64,000 nt of DNA, from contig NZ_JACRTA010000001.1 of assembly GCF_014385065.1 (NCBI RefSeq), positions 372,001 through 436,000 on the forward strand, read 5' to 3'. The notes below the pieces were generated by a model, which saw only the letters and a list, made by a program, of their open reading frames with translations, was not told the origin of the DNA and ran no database searches. Both the position numbers and the translations under genes were made by a program. Every line of letters starts with the position of its first letter. Positions within the stretch are counted from its first letter, which is position 1. Shown here piece after piece: positions 16,593 through 26,082 of the stretch. Source of the stretch: Lentihominibacter hominis. GTDB taxonomy: Bacteria > Bacillota > Clostridia > Peptostreptococcales > Anaerovoracaceae.

Positions 16593-18335
16593 CTAATCTT
16601 CATCTTCACGTATAGCAGCGCCTGTTCTTCTGATCTTACGTGTAGATGTCTTTTCAAACTCTTCATTTCGAAGCTTGAATCTTTTTACTCTTTTATATGC
16701 AGGCATTTTATCGTTTATTTCTTCTATAGAGTTTTTTATAACGTCAGAAAGTGCTCCATCACTTAAAACTCCCATTTTTTCTTTAATATTTTCAAAGTTA
16801 GGGAAGATCTCTGCTTTTACTGCTATATCGCCATTCTTTTTATCCAGAGTCCCATATACTACAACCTCTTCGATAAACGGCTGCTCCAAAAGGAGATATT
16901 CAATCTCTTCAGGAAATATATTTTTACCGTTTTTCGTAACTATAACATTCTTCTTTCTGCCACATATGTACAAGAATCCTTCATCATCAAATCTGCCGTA
17001 GTCGCCGGTGTGTAGCCATCCGTCTTTAAGTACCTCCTCCGTAGCCTCAGGATCAGAGTAATATCCTATCATTACAGATGGCCCTTTGCATATGATCTCG
17101 CCCACTCCGTCAGCATCTTTGTTTATTATCTTAACTTCTGTACCCGGCATAGGCTTGCCTACAGAATCTGCTTTACTGTAGCAGTCTCTGTTCACAGCTA
17201 TTATGGGAGCATTTTCCGTCATGCCGTAACCCTGTATCATAGGAAGTCCCAAAGCCTCATAGTCTCTTATGACCTGCGGATTAATGGCGGCGCCTCCCGA
17301 TATGAACAATTCCAGATTATTGCCCAAACTCATATGTATTTGAGAAAAAATTTTTCTCATAACTTTCTGATTGTTAAAAAGTCTCGTCTTTTGTGCCAGC
17401 ATCATCATTTTTTTCATTTTACCGGCCGCTCCTGAGGCTTCCGCCTGTTTCCAGACCTTCTTATGCATTGTCTCGAAAACAGCAGGGACTCCCAGCATTA
17501 CAGTAGCTTTACTTTCTTTCAGATTCTGCTGTATATATCTCAATCCTTCACATATAGCGATATACATTCCCTGATACAAACCTGTAAAAACATGACATGT
17601 AAGTTCGTATGTATGATGCATAGGCAATACAGAAAGGCCGCCTCCCGGTTCTCTTATCTTAACGTATTTAGACATATTATATACATTTGCGGAAAGATTC
17701 TTATGGGAAAGCATTACTCCCTTCGCCATTCCCGTAGTTCCCGACGTAAACAATAAAGAACACATGGCCTCTCTGTCTATCACTGCATCTATAAAATCTC
17801 TGCTACCACTCTCAAGCAGCAGATTTCCTTCGGCCAAAAGCTTTTCCCAGCTCATGATGTCATCCTCATCATTATCGGCATCTATATTTATTTTCATTGC
17901 CGCACTTATATCTTCCGATGAGTTAAGAGCATTCATAACCTTTTCTTTCATCTTTTTTGAAAAAACTATAGCTTCTGCGCCGGACCGCTTTATAAGATTG
18001 CCGATTTCTATCTCTGTCAGGTCTTTATCAAGCGGTACGATAACTCCCGTACCGTTTGTAACCGACAGATACGTCACTACCCATTTATAACTGTTTTCTC
18101 CTATGAGCGCTATTTTTTTCCCTTTTAAGCCCATATCAATAAATTTTGTTCCCAGCGCATTGATATCGTTTCTAAGCTGTATATATGAAATCGCACGGTA
18201 CGGACCTCCCGGAACATCCTTTACAAGAAAAGCCGGCTTTTTGCCAAAGAGTTCAGCGCTGGAATATATCATATCCCGAAGGTCGTTTATATACCGCATT
18301 TTATATAATACGTCTTTATATTTTCTGCTGTTCAA
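16593..18335 (-). CDS. AMP-dependent acyl-CoA synthetase, copy 1
   Basis: A 580-residue paralogue of the next gene with the same motif order: SLLFTSGTTGMAKGVMLSHKN (P-loop), GYGMTENAPI (A5), WLHTGDYGRFDDEGFLYICG (A7) and KNVIVTKNGKNIFPEEIE (A8). The C-terminal FEKTSTRKIRR supplies the catalytic-lysine region. The two copies align throughout but are clearly diverged, which suggests an old tandem duplication with different acyl specificity or a heteromeric role. It lies 13 bp after the C_GCAxxG_C_C gene in the same operon. Confidence 0.9.
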   Translation of the reverse strand: MNSRKYKDVLYKMRYINDLRDMIYSSAELFGKKPAFLVKDVPGGPYRAISYIQLRNDINALGTKFIDMGLKGKKIALIGENSYKWVVTYLSVTNGTGVIVPLDKDLTEIEIGNLIKRSGAEAIVFSKKMKEKVMNALNSSEDISAAMKINIDADNDEDDIMSWEKLLAEGNLLLESGSRDFIDAVIDREAMCSLLFTSGTTGMAKGVMLSHKNLSANVYNMSKYVKIREPGGGLSVLPMHHTYELTCHVFTGLYQGMYIAICEGLRYIQQNLKESKATVMLGVPAVFETMHKKVWKQAEASGAAGKMKKMMMLAQKTRLFNNQKVMRKIFSQIHMSLGNNLELFISGGAAINPQVIRDYEALGLPMIQGYGMTENAPIIAVNRDCYSKADSVGKPMPGTEVKIINKDADGVGEIICKGPSVMIGYYSDPEATEEVLKDGWLHTGDYGRFDDEGFLYICGRKKNVIVTKNGKNIFPEEIEYLLLEQPFIEEVVVYGTLDKKNGDIAVKAEIFPNFENIKEKMGVLSDGALSDVIKNSIEEINDKMPAYKRVKRFKLRNEEFEKTSTRKIRRTGAAIREDED

Positions 18336-18348
18336 TTACCACATCTCC

Positions 18349-18756
18349 TTATTTCTGAGCCAGATACTCCTCTAATATTTCAGCTGCGTCCTGTACACAG
18401 CCGTCGCAGCTTCTGAGAATCTTTTTTGTCTCTATTCCTTTAAGCTCCTTGCATATGATTGACTGATTTTTTTCTTTGAATTTTTCGGTAAGAGCCTTCA
18501 TAGCTTTATAACTGTCTTTCTTTGTCTTTGGGGCATCAAGAGCTCCGTCTGATTCCACCATGCCTACGACCGCAGCCATTGCTGAAACTGCTCCGCAGGT
18601 CCCCATACTACCCATTCCCAATCCAAAGGCTTCCATAACTTCAAAAACTTCTTTTTCATCTCGTCCGAGCTTATCGCAAAAGGCGCATGCAACAGCCTGC
18701 GCACAATTATACTTTTTCTTATGATTTGCAACCGCTTTTTCTGCTAATACTCCCAT
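18349..18756 (-). CDS. C_GCAxxG_C_C family redox protein
   Basis: A 135-residue protein matching the family by its conserved cysteines: YNCAQAVACAFC near residue 17, GTCGAVSAMAAVVG near 53 (the GCAxxG element reads CGAVSA here), SIICKELKG near 99 and LRSCDGCVQDAAEIL near 115. These proteins are probably secreted or cytosolic redox or metal-binding proteins; no enzymatic role is established. No signal peptide is visible. It lies 3 bp from the FAD dehydrogenase stop and 13 bp from the first ligase, so it is co-transcribed with both. Confidence 0.85.
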   Translation of the reverse strand: MGVLAEKAVANHKKKYNCAQAVACAFCDKLGRDEKEVFEVMEAFGLGMGSMGTCGAVSAMAAVVGMVESDGALDAPKTKKDSYKAMKALTEKFKEKNQSIICKELKGIETKKILRSCDGCVQDAAEILEEYLAQK

Positions 18757-18759
18757 TTA

Positions 18760-20148
18760 TTATTCCTTCTTTCCATATTTCTCAGCTAAGATTCTTCCTA
18801 CATATACACCGCTTGCCGACGCCTGCGAAAGGGAATGGGTCACTCCGGATCCATCACCTAATGCATAAAGTCCCGGCACAGCAGTCTGCAGATTCTCATC
18901 CACATCTATCTTTGAGTTATAGAATTTTACCTCTACACCGTAAAGCAAAGTATCTTCATTAGCCGTTCCCGGCGCAATCTTATCAAGAGCATATATCATC
19001 TCGATTATATTATCAAGCTGTCTCTTTGGTATCACCAAACTGAGATCTCCCGGAGTAGCCTGAAGAGTAGGTCTTGTAAAACATTTTTCCATTCTTCTGG
19101 CACTGCTTCTCCTTCCTTTAACAAGGTCTCCGAATCTCTGCAGAAGGACTCCGCCTCCCAGCATATTGGAAAGCCTCGCTATGGATTCACCGTACTCATT
19201 GCTGTCTTTAAACGGCTCCGTAAATTTATTTGATACAAGTAAAGCAAAATTTGTATTTTCTGTTCTGAGTTTCGGATCTGCATAGCTGTGTCCGTTTACA
19301 GTAACTATGCCGTTTGTATTCTCTGCAACTACCTCCCCATATGGATTCATACAGAAGGTCCTTACCATATCATTATATTTATCTGTCTTATATACTATTT
19401 TACTTTCATATACATCATCTGTTATATGTTTGAAGATTTCTGCGGGAAGCTCCACTCTCACGCCTATATCTACCCTATTTTTCTTTTGTTTTATACCAAG
19501 CTGGTCACATATTTGAGAGCTCCATTTAGATCCTGATCTTCCCGTAGCCATTACCAGATCTTTGCATCTGTACTTCTCACCTTTATCTGTGGTAAGTACA
19601 AAAAAGCCATCGTCTCCAACCTCTACATCTTCTATGATAGTATAAAATTGAGTCTCTATTCTTTCACTGCAGTAATCAAAAATCTTTCCCAATATCCTTA
19701 CATTCCTGTCAGTACCCAGATGCCTCACTTTAGCCTCCAGCAGGTGAAGATTATTTCTTAGCGCAGTAGTCTTAAGCTCAGAACTTGCCGTAGAATAAAG
19801 TTTGGCATCGGAGCCTCCCATGCTGCAGAGAACCTCATCCACGTATTCCATCAGTTCCAAAGCTTTATCCACGCCCACATAATTATGAAGATCTCCTCCA
19901 AACTGGGTCGTTATATTATATTTTCCATCTGAAAGAGTGCCGGCTCCCCCATAGCCATTCATTATATGACATGGTGAACATTTCAGGCAATTCTTAGCTC
20001 CGGCCTTGATGGGACATTGACGCTTCTGCAGATATGCGCCTTTATCTATCATAAGTATCTTTGCATCAGTCTCCAGCCTCGCCAATTCATATGACATAAA
20101 CACACCGCTGGCTCCCGCTCCGATTATTATAATATCGTAAGTTTTCAT
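18760..20148 (-). CDS. FAD-dependent dehydrogenase (COG2509-like)
   Basis: A 462-residue flavoprotein. Residues 3-35 are the FAD dinucleotide fold (IIIGAGASGVFMSYELARL). A Cys-rich segment CPIKAGAKNCLKCSPC near residue 45-60 precedes NGYGGAGTLSDGKYN, and ATGRSGSKW and GLYALGDGSGVTHSLSQASA are later FAD contacts. The family resembles geranylgeranyl-reductase or thiazole-type oxidoreductases of unknown substrate. It heads the operon of C_GCAxxG_C_C, two acyl-CoA ligases and orr. The four visible cysteines near the N-terminus may be redox-active or hold a metal. Confidence 0.87.
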   Translation of the reverse strand: MKTYDIIIIGAGASGVFMSYELARLETDAKILMIDKGAYLQKRQCPIKAGAKNCLKCSPCHIMNGYGGAGTLSDGKYNITTQFGGDLHNYVGVDKALELMEYVDEVLCSMGGSDAKLYSTASSELKTTALRNNLHLLEAKVRHLGTDRNVRILGKIFDYCSERIETQFYTIIEDVEVGDDGFFVLTTDKGEKYRCKDLVMATGRSGSKWSSQICDQLGIKQKKNRVDIGVRVELPAEIFKHITDDVYESKIVYKTDKYNDMVRTFCMNPYGEVVAENTNGIVTVNGHSYADPKLRTENTNFALLVSNKFTEPFKDSNEYGESIARLSNMLGGGVLLQRFGDLVKGRRSSARRMEKCFTRPTLQATPGDLSLVIPKRQLDNIIEMIYALDKIAPGTANEDTLLYGVEVKFYNSKIDVDENLQTAVPGLYALGDGSGVTHSLSQASASGVYVGRILAEKYGKKE

Positions 20149-20232
20149 ATATACCTCCGGTTAAATAACATAGATATTTTAATTTTATAATATTTCAGCC
20201 TAAATTACCATACCTTTTGTCCCTTATACATG

Positions 20233-20272
20233 AAAACCGACAGAGGTGATAGACTAAATCTCCCTCTGCCGG
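20233..20272 (-). terminator. Terminator of the DUF1292 gene
   Basis: On the minus strand CCGGCAGAGG pairs with CCTCTGTCGG (10 bp including one G-U) around a 16-base loop, followed by TTTTC. It starts about 30 bases past the DUF1292 stop. The rest of 20149-20302 holds leader sequence of the FAD dehydrogenase gene and nothing else recognisable. Confidence 0.75.
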
Positions 20273-20302
20273 CTGTAAATAACAACATATTGTGATATCA
20301 GC

Positions 20303-20575
20303 TTAAACTTCTTCTACTGCCAATTTTTCAAATTCAGCAACGACTTTATTGAATTCGTCATCATCCTTGATATCTATAAGTTCGTATTCTTCATCTGATT
20401 CTCTATAACCGTAAATATATACATCCTCTGTTCCCAGTGGGTTCAGAGCTATATACTCTTTTCCCAACGCGTCAAAAACTCCCAGTATACCACACTCTGT
20501 AGCTTCTCCGTCATCAAATTCAAGAGTCATGATATCCTCTTCTTCATACCCATACAAATCTTTTTTATCTGACAT
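20303..20575 (-). CDS. DUF1292 family protein (YrzB-like)
   Basis: A 90-residue acidic protein starting at ATG 20575 (MSDKKDLYGYEEEDIMTLEF), chosen for GGAGG six bases upstream; a longer frame upstream has no site. The family pattern is clear: ITLEFDDG-type N-terminus, YIALNP, VYIYGYRE and a C-terminal IDDDEEFEKVVAEF-type helix. YrzB-type proteins are small cytosolic proteins of unknown role, usually next to yrrK/mreB-like or alaS clusters in Firmicutes. Here the gene stands alone between its own promoter and terminator. Confidence 0.88.
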   Translation of the reverse strand: MSDKKDLYGYEEEDIMTLEFDDGEATECGILGVFDALGKEYIALNPLGTEDVYIYGYRESDEEYELIDIKDDDEFNKVVAEFEKLAVEEV

Positions 20576-20618
20576 CGCTTTCCTCCGTACTAAAAATAAA
20601 TTTCTGTTTATTAGCATT

Positions 20619-20647
20619 ACTATACCATTATGTTTACTTTTTATCAA
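20619..20647 (-). promoter_or_regulatory. DUF1292 gene promoter
   Basis: Minus-strand TTGATA (complement of 20642-20647), a 17-bp spacer, TATAGT (complement of 20619-20624). Confidence 0.75.
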
Positions 20648-20926
20648 CAAAATATTCCTTTTGACTCTGTATCTCAGTCTATACAAAAACATTACAGCCT
20701 TTTTGGATAAATTGTATAGTCAGCGTCAACAATTCAAACTGTGAAAGTCTTATCTTAAAAACCATCAGATAATTTTATATAATTTACATCTTAATACATT
20801 AAAGACACATAATTAAATTTAACCACAGCTAAAACTTTTGCTATACCTCTTGACAATCCCTATAAAAATGACCGACAATAAGACTTATTATTAAAACACT
20901 TAAAATCTGTCGTTATGGAGGATCAT
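20648..20926 (+). promoter_or_regulatory. AT-rich leader of the sigma-54 activator gene
   Basis: No gene is supported here. A TTGACA at 20850-20855 with GACAAT 18 bp later is the best promoter candidate for the downstream activator. The start codon at 20927 has GGAGG at 20917-20921. Confidence 0.35.
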
Positions 20927-22360
20927 ATGAGTAAAAAGCCGCCTTTTGATTTTGAAAACAATCCGGATTTCTATCTTAACGAAGTCTACGGGATAATTGT
21001 CATCGATATGGAAGGCAAGATAAGATACCTGAACAGACAGTGCATGAAGCTGATCGGCTACACAAATCCTACTTATGATCAGGCAAGAGAACTATTCGGC
21101 AAGCCTGTTATTGATGTTTTTCCTTATACCCATATGCTGGAAAACCTTGCGCCCGATATCACAAAACCTCAGATTGTTTTTTATAAATCTAATTATGGTA
21201 TGGGAATCTCCATGAATGTGCCTCTTATCTATAATGGTGAAAAAATCGGACTTATGGAATACGATCTTGTCAACGAAGAAAAAGTTTTCATGGAGCTTAC
21301 CGACGATTATAATGCCTTTCTTAATGATCAGCTCAAACAGCTGCAAAAAAAAATAATTAAACTGGAACAAAATAAATATACCATAAACAATATAATAGGT
21401 TTTTCAAAACCTATGAATACTCTCCGTCAATCCATAACCACCGTGGCAAAATCCAACTCCACAGTTTTGATATTGGGTGAAACGGGAACAGGCAAGGAAC
21501 TTGTAGCTCACGCCATACACAACCTCAGCAACAGAAAATACAACCCTATGGCTAAGATAAACGCTTCTGCTTTTCCGGAGAATTTAGTTGAATCGGAACT
21601 CTTCGGATATAAAAAGGGATCTTTTACAGGAGCCAGCAAAGAAGGAAAAATCGGTAAGTTCGAGTACGCCAACCACGGTACTTTATTCATAGATGAAATA
21701 CAACAGATGCCTATGAATATACAGCCTAAATTCTTAAGAGTACTCCAGGAACATGAAGTAGAGCCCATCGGAAGTCACGAGTCTGTACCTGTGGATGTAA
21801 GAGTTATCGTGGCGTCCAACCAAGATATCCTACAGATGGTGAAAGATAACAGATTCAGAGAAGACCTCTTCTACCGTCTTAATGTTATAAAAATAGAGAT
21901 ACCCCCTCTCCGTGAACACCTGGAAGATATAGACGAACTGGCGGATTATTATATCAATCAGCTGAACATGGAGCTGGGATTTAAAATAAATGGTATAGAA
22001 CCGGCCGTTATAGACAGGCTAAAACAATATAACTGGCCCGGAAATATAAGAGAATTGAAAAATGTGCTGGAGCGGGCTATGAATTTCGCAACAGAAGATA
22101 TCCTGACCTTAAATGATTTTAATTTCTTTACGCCATCAAAAGGACCGTCTCTGCCTGACTACAGCTCCAACGGCAATCTGATAGAAGAAACGAAAAGGAA
22201 AGCAGAAAAGGAGCTCATTGAACAAGTCCTAAGCCGCTTCAACTATAATAAAACCCATTCTGCCAACTTCCTTAACATCTCCAGACCTCTTCTTCATCAA
22301 AAAATGAAAAGACTTGGAATCCCGCTGAGCCCTTCAAAGGATAACAATCATGAAACTTAA
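20927..22360 (+). CDS. Sigma-54-dependent transcriptional activator with PAS sensor
   Basis: A 477-residue enhancer-binding protein; ATG 20927 is preferred over 20915 because GGAGG then lies five bases upstream. About residues 15-125 are a PAS domain (YGIIVIDMEGKIRYLNRQCMK) that should sense a ligand or redox state. About 150-385 are the AAA+ domain: Walker A GETGTGKELVAHAIH, the sigma-54 contact loop GSFTGA, Walker B GTLFIDEI, and the R-finger region FREDLFYRLNV. The C-terminus (about 430-475) is a Fis-type helix-turn-helix (NKTHSANFLNISRPLLHQKMKRLGI). It opens RNAP-sigma-54 promoters. The one strong -24/-12 promoter in the window, at 28103-28120 before an amidohydrolase/permease pair, is the obvious candidate target. 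Confidence 0.95.
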   Translation: MSKKPPFDFENNPDFYLNEVYGIIVIDMEGKIRYLNRQCMKLIGYTNPTYDQARELFGKPVIDVFPYTHMLENLAPDITKPQIVFYKSNYGMGISMNVPLIYNGEKIGLMEYDLVNEEKVFMELTDDYNAFLNDQLKQLQKKIIKLEQNKYTINNIIGFSKPMNTLRQSITTVAKSNSTVLILGETGTGKELVAHAIHNLSNRKYNPMAKINASAFPENLVESELFGYKKGSFTGASKEGKIGKFEYANHGTLFIDEIQQMPMNIQPKFLRVLQEHEVEPIGSHESVPVDVRVIVASNQDILQMVKDNRFREDLFYRLNVIKIEIPPLREHLEDIDELADYYINQLNMELGFKINGIEPAVIDRLKQYNWPGNIRELKNVLERAMNFATEDILTLNDFNFFTPSKGPSLPDYSSNGNLIEETKRKAEKELIEQVLSRFNYNKTHSANFLNISRPLLHQKMKRLGIPLSPSKDNNHET

Positions 22361-22410
22361 AAAATATTAAATACGAGACTAAAAATAATCAGCCTCGTAT
22401 TTAATATTTT
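22361..22410 (+). terminator. Terminator of the sigma-54 activator gene
   Basis: AAAATATTAAATACGAG (22361-22377) and CTCGTATTTAATATTTT (22394-22410) are perfectly complementary over 17 bp with a 16-base loop. It begins at the stop codon. The flanking genes converge, so it may act on both strands. Confidence 0.85.
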
Positions 22411-22735
22411 CACATATATCGACTTAAAACTTTGTCAATGTTATACAGCATGAACTCTAAAAAAATCCGATCTGATTTTCAAGCCAAATATATTCAAAAA
22501 CAGACTCCCATTTAAAAAGAATTACTGTATGCCGCAGCCTTTTCATCCTATCGCCCGTCGGTAGGAAAGTGATCAAATACAAATTCATAATAAAATACAA
22601 CTGACAAAATAAGCGAACGTACATTATCTTTATCTCATTTCATCCATTCAAAAAAATTACCTCTGAATTCTGTCACCATCTTCAACGGTTCTGCCATAAA
22701 TATACACTTGATTAATTATACATAACTCTTCTTTT
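22411..22735. other. Non-coding AT-rich gap downstream of the FtsX permease gene
   Basis: About 325 bases with no supported gene. The minus strand holds only short frames of 20-30 codons (one begins MAEPLKMVTEFRG near 22690), too short and without ribosome-binding sites to call. No tRNA, repeat or insertion-sequence end was seen. Confidence 0.5.
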
Positions 22736-25285
22736 TCAATCCATTCTTATCCTATCAACAACGCTGTCTTTACTCATTTTCCTAAACTGATATTTCGGTA
22801 TTGCATATGCTATAACTGCCAGAACAGGTATCATCAGCACGCACGGTATCACCGTCAACTTCATTCTAAAGAAAAAGGCTGCGCCTACTGTATGCGACAG
22901 TATGTTTTCTGCGCCGAAAACAATGATTAAAACGGCAATTATAAATGAGCCCGCCAGATACAGAGCACCTTCCGCCACAAGCATCTTTGACAGCTGTCTC
23001 TTCGTCATTCCCACCACTTCCAAAAGCGCCAGCTCTTTTCTCCTGCTCAGCACCGATGTTGCAGTAGTATTGAAGAAGTTCATTATCCCGATAAACGCCA
23101 GTACGGCAACGAGGAATCCGCCAATCGTATAGAACTTGCTGATATATCTCTGAAAGCTTGCCTTCATATCAAGGATTGAAAACACATTAATCATATCATT
23201 TTCCTTGAGGACAGTTTCATCTATGTACTCTTTAATCTGCTTATCCGCTCCCTCCTTTGAGTCTATGGCAGCATACATGGCACAGTCGTTTCCTGTCCGT
23301 GCGATATACTCATCCTCCGGCACCATTACTGTAATAAAAATCATGTCAGCATACGGATAATCAAGAGAATATGGCATCAGTGCCTCACCAAGCACCTGAT
23401 AATCTTTCACATTGCCATTGCTGTACTTCATCTGAAACGATGAACCTTTATCGTAATATGAGAACGGCTCTTCCGCATTGCTGTCACCATAATCCACTAT
23501 TATATATTCCCCTGACTTAAACTCATCCCATGATGCCGCATCTCCCCGCCATTCCAGCTTGTCAAATATGGATTCACTTATCCCCAGAAAATGAACGCTG
23601 ACCTTATTTGAGGTCTTAGCCTCCTCCCATAATTCCTTTTCATAGTCAGACCAATGTTTCTCATATTTTTTCGCAAAACCTTCCCATGCTGCGAGAAGCT
23701 TCGGCTCCATATCATGTTTTTCATCGGAATAATAGACATACCCTGTTTTTTCACTTCCCGGGCAGTCATCAAGCAGCTCTCTGATTTCCGGTGTAATGCC
23801 GTTAAAGTTGGTATTATATATACTTCCCGTCATCTGATCCATCTGAAAATCCGAAGCCAGAAATGTCTTTTTATACATATTGAAATCATACCCCTGCACC
23901 AGCATTACGATACAGTTTACCACCACCATGGAAAGAGCAATGGACAGCATAACTATAATGCCTTTCTTCCGGTTTCGCAGCATATTCTGTACTGCCATCC
24001 CCCACCATGTGACGGAAGAATCTCTTTTCGTTTTTCTCCTTGCTTCATCTCCCTGAGCAAGACGAAGCGCTTCCACAGGCGATACCTTTTCCACTATCCT
24101 GCACGCCTGTATGCTTGAAAGATACACAGTCAAAAGGGTAATAACCGCAGCGGCTATAAAAATCACCGGATTTGCTGATATTACAGTTTCTGCCGTCTTT
24201 CCTGCCTGAGCGCTGATTTCCGCATCTGCCGTAAGGAACGGTGCCATAAAAAATCCTGCTGCATATCCGAGAATAAGCCCTATGGGAATTCCTATGGCAG
24301 ACAGACTCCACGCCTGCATTCTGACGATTTTCTTAAGCTGCTTCCCTGTTGTTCCCACATTTTTCAAAAGTCCGTATGCCCGTATATCTGTTTTTACGGA
24401 AATACTGAAAATATTGTAGATAATAAGATATCCTGCAAGTATTATAAACAGAATCATTATGATTACAGATGAAAATGACAAGGAGTCCTCTTCCATCAGA
24501 TCATAGGCAGGGTTTGTCTGAAAGCCTGTGCCTGCCTGTGTAAATCCTGCATCTTTTGACAGCTCTTCCGTTTTCTTCTGTAAGTCCCACAAACTCTTGT
24601 ACCATACACAGCAGTCCCTGCCGCCGTTGAGTATTCCGTTTTCAAGCTCCGCCTTTGTTACAGGGTATGCCTTCTCTGCTGCATATTCCTCCGACACCCA
24701 TATCATCTGGCTCATAACAGCCTTGTCTCCCTGCCAGAAACCGCAGATGCGAAAAGTATCTGTCACCAGCTTCTTTGAAAGCGGGTCTGATTCCCATGTA
24801 AGAGTTATTTCCTGCCCTATTCGCGGCTCAACTCCCATAGCATTTAAAACTATTGTGCTTACGGCTATTTCATTTTTATTTTCAGGAAGTCTTCCCTCTG
24901 TAGGTGTGCAGTTAAAGCTTTCCGCTAGATTTTTATCTGCATATCTTACTTCAGAAGAGAATCCAAAACGCTCGTCCATAACTGCACCCAGGAATATTCC
25001 TGTACCGAATCTTTCTATATTATCATTTTTCTTTATGGCTTTCTCCGTCTGTAAAGCTTCTTCATAGGATAAATCCTGTGCTATTGCATGGGAAGAATCC
25101 ATAAACTGCTTGATATCCGTAGCTCTCTTGGAAAGGATAAGTGATGCTGTTCCCATAAAGAGACTGGTAAACAAAAGTGCAGTAAGCATGATTGCAATAA
25201 CGGCAATTATATTTCTGCTTTTATTCATTTTCATAAAGCGCTTTGTAAGAAGCCTGAGGGTCTGTCTGTTCTCTACCTTTACCAT
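22736..25285 (-). CDS. FtsX/MacB-type ABC transporter permease
   Basis: An 849-residue permease with ten or so hydrophobic helices. It has one N-terminal helix (about 24-46), a large extracytoplasmic domain, a first FtsX block of three helices (about 270-400, VIIMILFIILAGYLIIYNIF), a central helix near 430-455, a second large extracellular domain, and a second FtsX block at the C-terminus (about 710-830). This architecture matches mechanotransmission ABC systems that export or remove antimicrobial peptides, lipids or proteins. It is 10 bp downstream of its ATPase gene and next to a two-component system. The large extracellular domains would bind the substrate; none is identified. Confidence 0.92.
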   Translation of the reverse strand: MVKVENRQTLRLLTKRFMKMNKSRNIIAVIAIMLTALLFTSLFMGTASLILSKRATDIKQFMDSSHAIAQDLSYEEALQTEKAIKKNDNIERFGTGIFLGAVMDERFGFSSEVRYADKNLAESFNCTPTEGRLPENKNEIAVSTIVLNAMGVEPRIGQEITLTWESDPLSKKLVTDTFRICGFWQGDKAVMSQMIWVSEEYAAEKAYPVTKAELENGILNGGRDCCVWYKSLWDLQKKTEELSKDAGFTQAGTGFQTNPAYDLMEEDSLSFSSVIIMILFIILAGYLIIYNIFSISVKTDIRAYGLLKNVGTTGKQLKKIVRMQAWSLSAIGIPIGLILGYAAGFFMAPFLTADAEISAQAGKTAETVISANPVIFIAAAVITLLTVYLSSIQACRIVEKVSPVEALRLAQGDEARRKTKRDSSVTWWGMAVQNMLRNRKKGIIVMLSIALSMVVVNCIVMLVQGYDFNMYKKTFLASDFQMDQMTGSIYNTNFNGITPEIRELLDDCPGSEKTGYVYYSDEKHDMEPKLLAAWEGFAKKYEKHWSDYEKELWEEAKTSNKVSVHFLGISESIFDKLEWRGDAASWDEFKSGEYIIVDYGDSNAEEPFSYYDKGSSFQMKYSNGNVKDYQVLGEALMPYSLDYPYADMIFITVMVPEDEYIARTGNDCAMYAAIDSKEGADKQIKEYIDETVLKENDMINVFSILDMKASFQRYISKFYTIGGFLVAVLAFIGIMNFFNTTATSVLSRRKELALLEVVGMTKRQLSKMLVAEGALYLAGSFIIAVLIIVFGAENILSHTVGAAFFFRMKLTVIPCVLMIPVLAVIAYAIPKYQFRKMSKDSVVDRIRMD

Positions 25286-25295
25286 ATTATCGCCC

Positions 25296-25973
25296 CTATC
25301 TTACGCTTCCGGAAATTATTTTTCCGTCTTCAATACGCATGATACGATCTGCCATCTGTGCGATTTCTTCATTATGTGTAATCATAACAATAGTCTGATG
25401 AAAGCTTTCACTTGTTATTTTAAGCAGCCCCAGTACATCCTGACTTGTCTTTGAATCCAGATTTCCGGTAGGCTCATCGGCTAATAAAATAGCTGGTTTA
25501 AATGCCAATGCTCTCGCAATGGCTACCCTCTGCTGCTGTCCTCCCGACAAAGCATTTGGAAGATTTGCCATTTTCTTTCTAAGTCCCAGTATCTCGATTA
25601 TCTCATCAATATATTTTTCATCAGGTCTTCTGCCGTCCAGCTTCACCGGAAGGACAATATTTTCCCATACATTGAGCATAGGTACCAGATTATACTGCTG
25701 AAAAACAAAACCGATATTTCTTCTCCTGAATATAGTAAGCTCTTCATCCGTCATGTGATTAAGCTCCTGCCCGTCCACAATTACCTGTCCCGATGTGGGG
25801 ACATCCAGTCCGCCTATCATATGAAGCAGAGTTGATTTTCCACTTCCGGAGGTACCTACAATTGCCATGAATTCGCCTTTCTCCACTTCCAAATTCACAC
25901 CGTCAAGAGCCCGAACTTCTGCTTCGCCCTGCCCGTAAATTTTTCTTAAATCTACTGTTTTCAAGATTTCCAT
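25296..25973 (-). CDS. ABC transporter ATPase (LolD/MacB-type)
   Basis: A 225-residue ATPase: Walker A GTSGSGKSTLLHMIGGLD, Q-loop FVFQQYNLVPMLNVWENI, signature LSGGQQQRVAIARAL, Walker B ILLADEPTGNLD, and H-loop IVMITHNEE. The sequence is typical of the MacB/LolD/FtsE class, which pairs with FtsX-fold permeases. The start has GGAGG. It is separated by 109 bp from the upstream histidine kinase gene, a gap that holds a perfect inverted repeat, and sits 10 bp from the permease. Confidence 0.96.
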   Translation of the reverse strand: MEILKTVDLRKIYGQGEAEVRALDGVNLEVEKGEFMAIVGTSGSGKSTLLHMIGGLDVPTSGQVIVDGQELNHMTDEELTIFRRRNIGFVFQQYNLVPMLNVWENIVLPVKLDGRRPDEKYIDEIIEILGLRKKMANLPNALSGGQQQRVAIARALAFKPAILLADEPTGNLDSKTSQDVLGLLKITSESFHQTIVMITHNEEIAQMADRIMRIEDGKIISGSVR

Positions 25974-25994
25974 GTCTGCCTCCTAAATAATAAC

Positions 25995-26027
25995 AAAGTC
26001 TGTATCACTTTTTACAATACAGACTTT
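25995..26027 (-). promoter_or_regulatory. Perfect 11-bp inverted repeat between kinase and ABC genes
   Basis: AAAGTCTGTAT (25995-26005) and ATACAGACTTT (26017-26027) are exact complements with an 11-base AT-rich loop. On the minus strand it is followed by GTTATTATTTAGGAGG, so it is only moderately U-tailed. It may be an attenuating terminator that lowers ABC expression, or an operator for the neighbouring response regulator. Confidence 0.55.
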
Positions 26028-26082
26028 ACCATTAAAATGTTTCCATCCAGTTTCTCAAATATCACAGTTTTGATACTTTTGG

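Noticed and set aside
22640..22700. Short minus-strand frame MAEPLKMVTEFRG after the FtsX gene
   Set aside because: Only 20 codons, no ribosome-binding site seen; a gene remnant is possible but cannot be supported.
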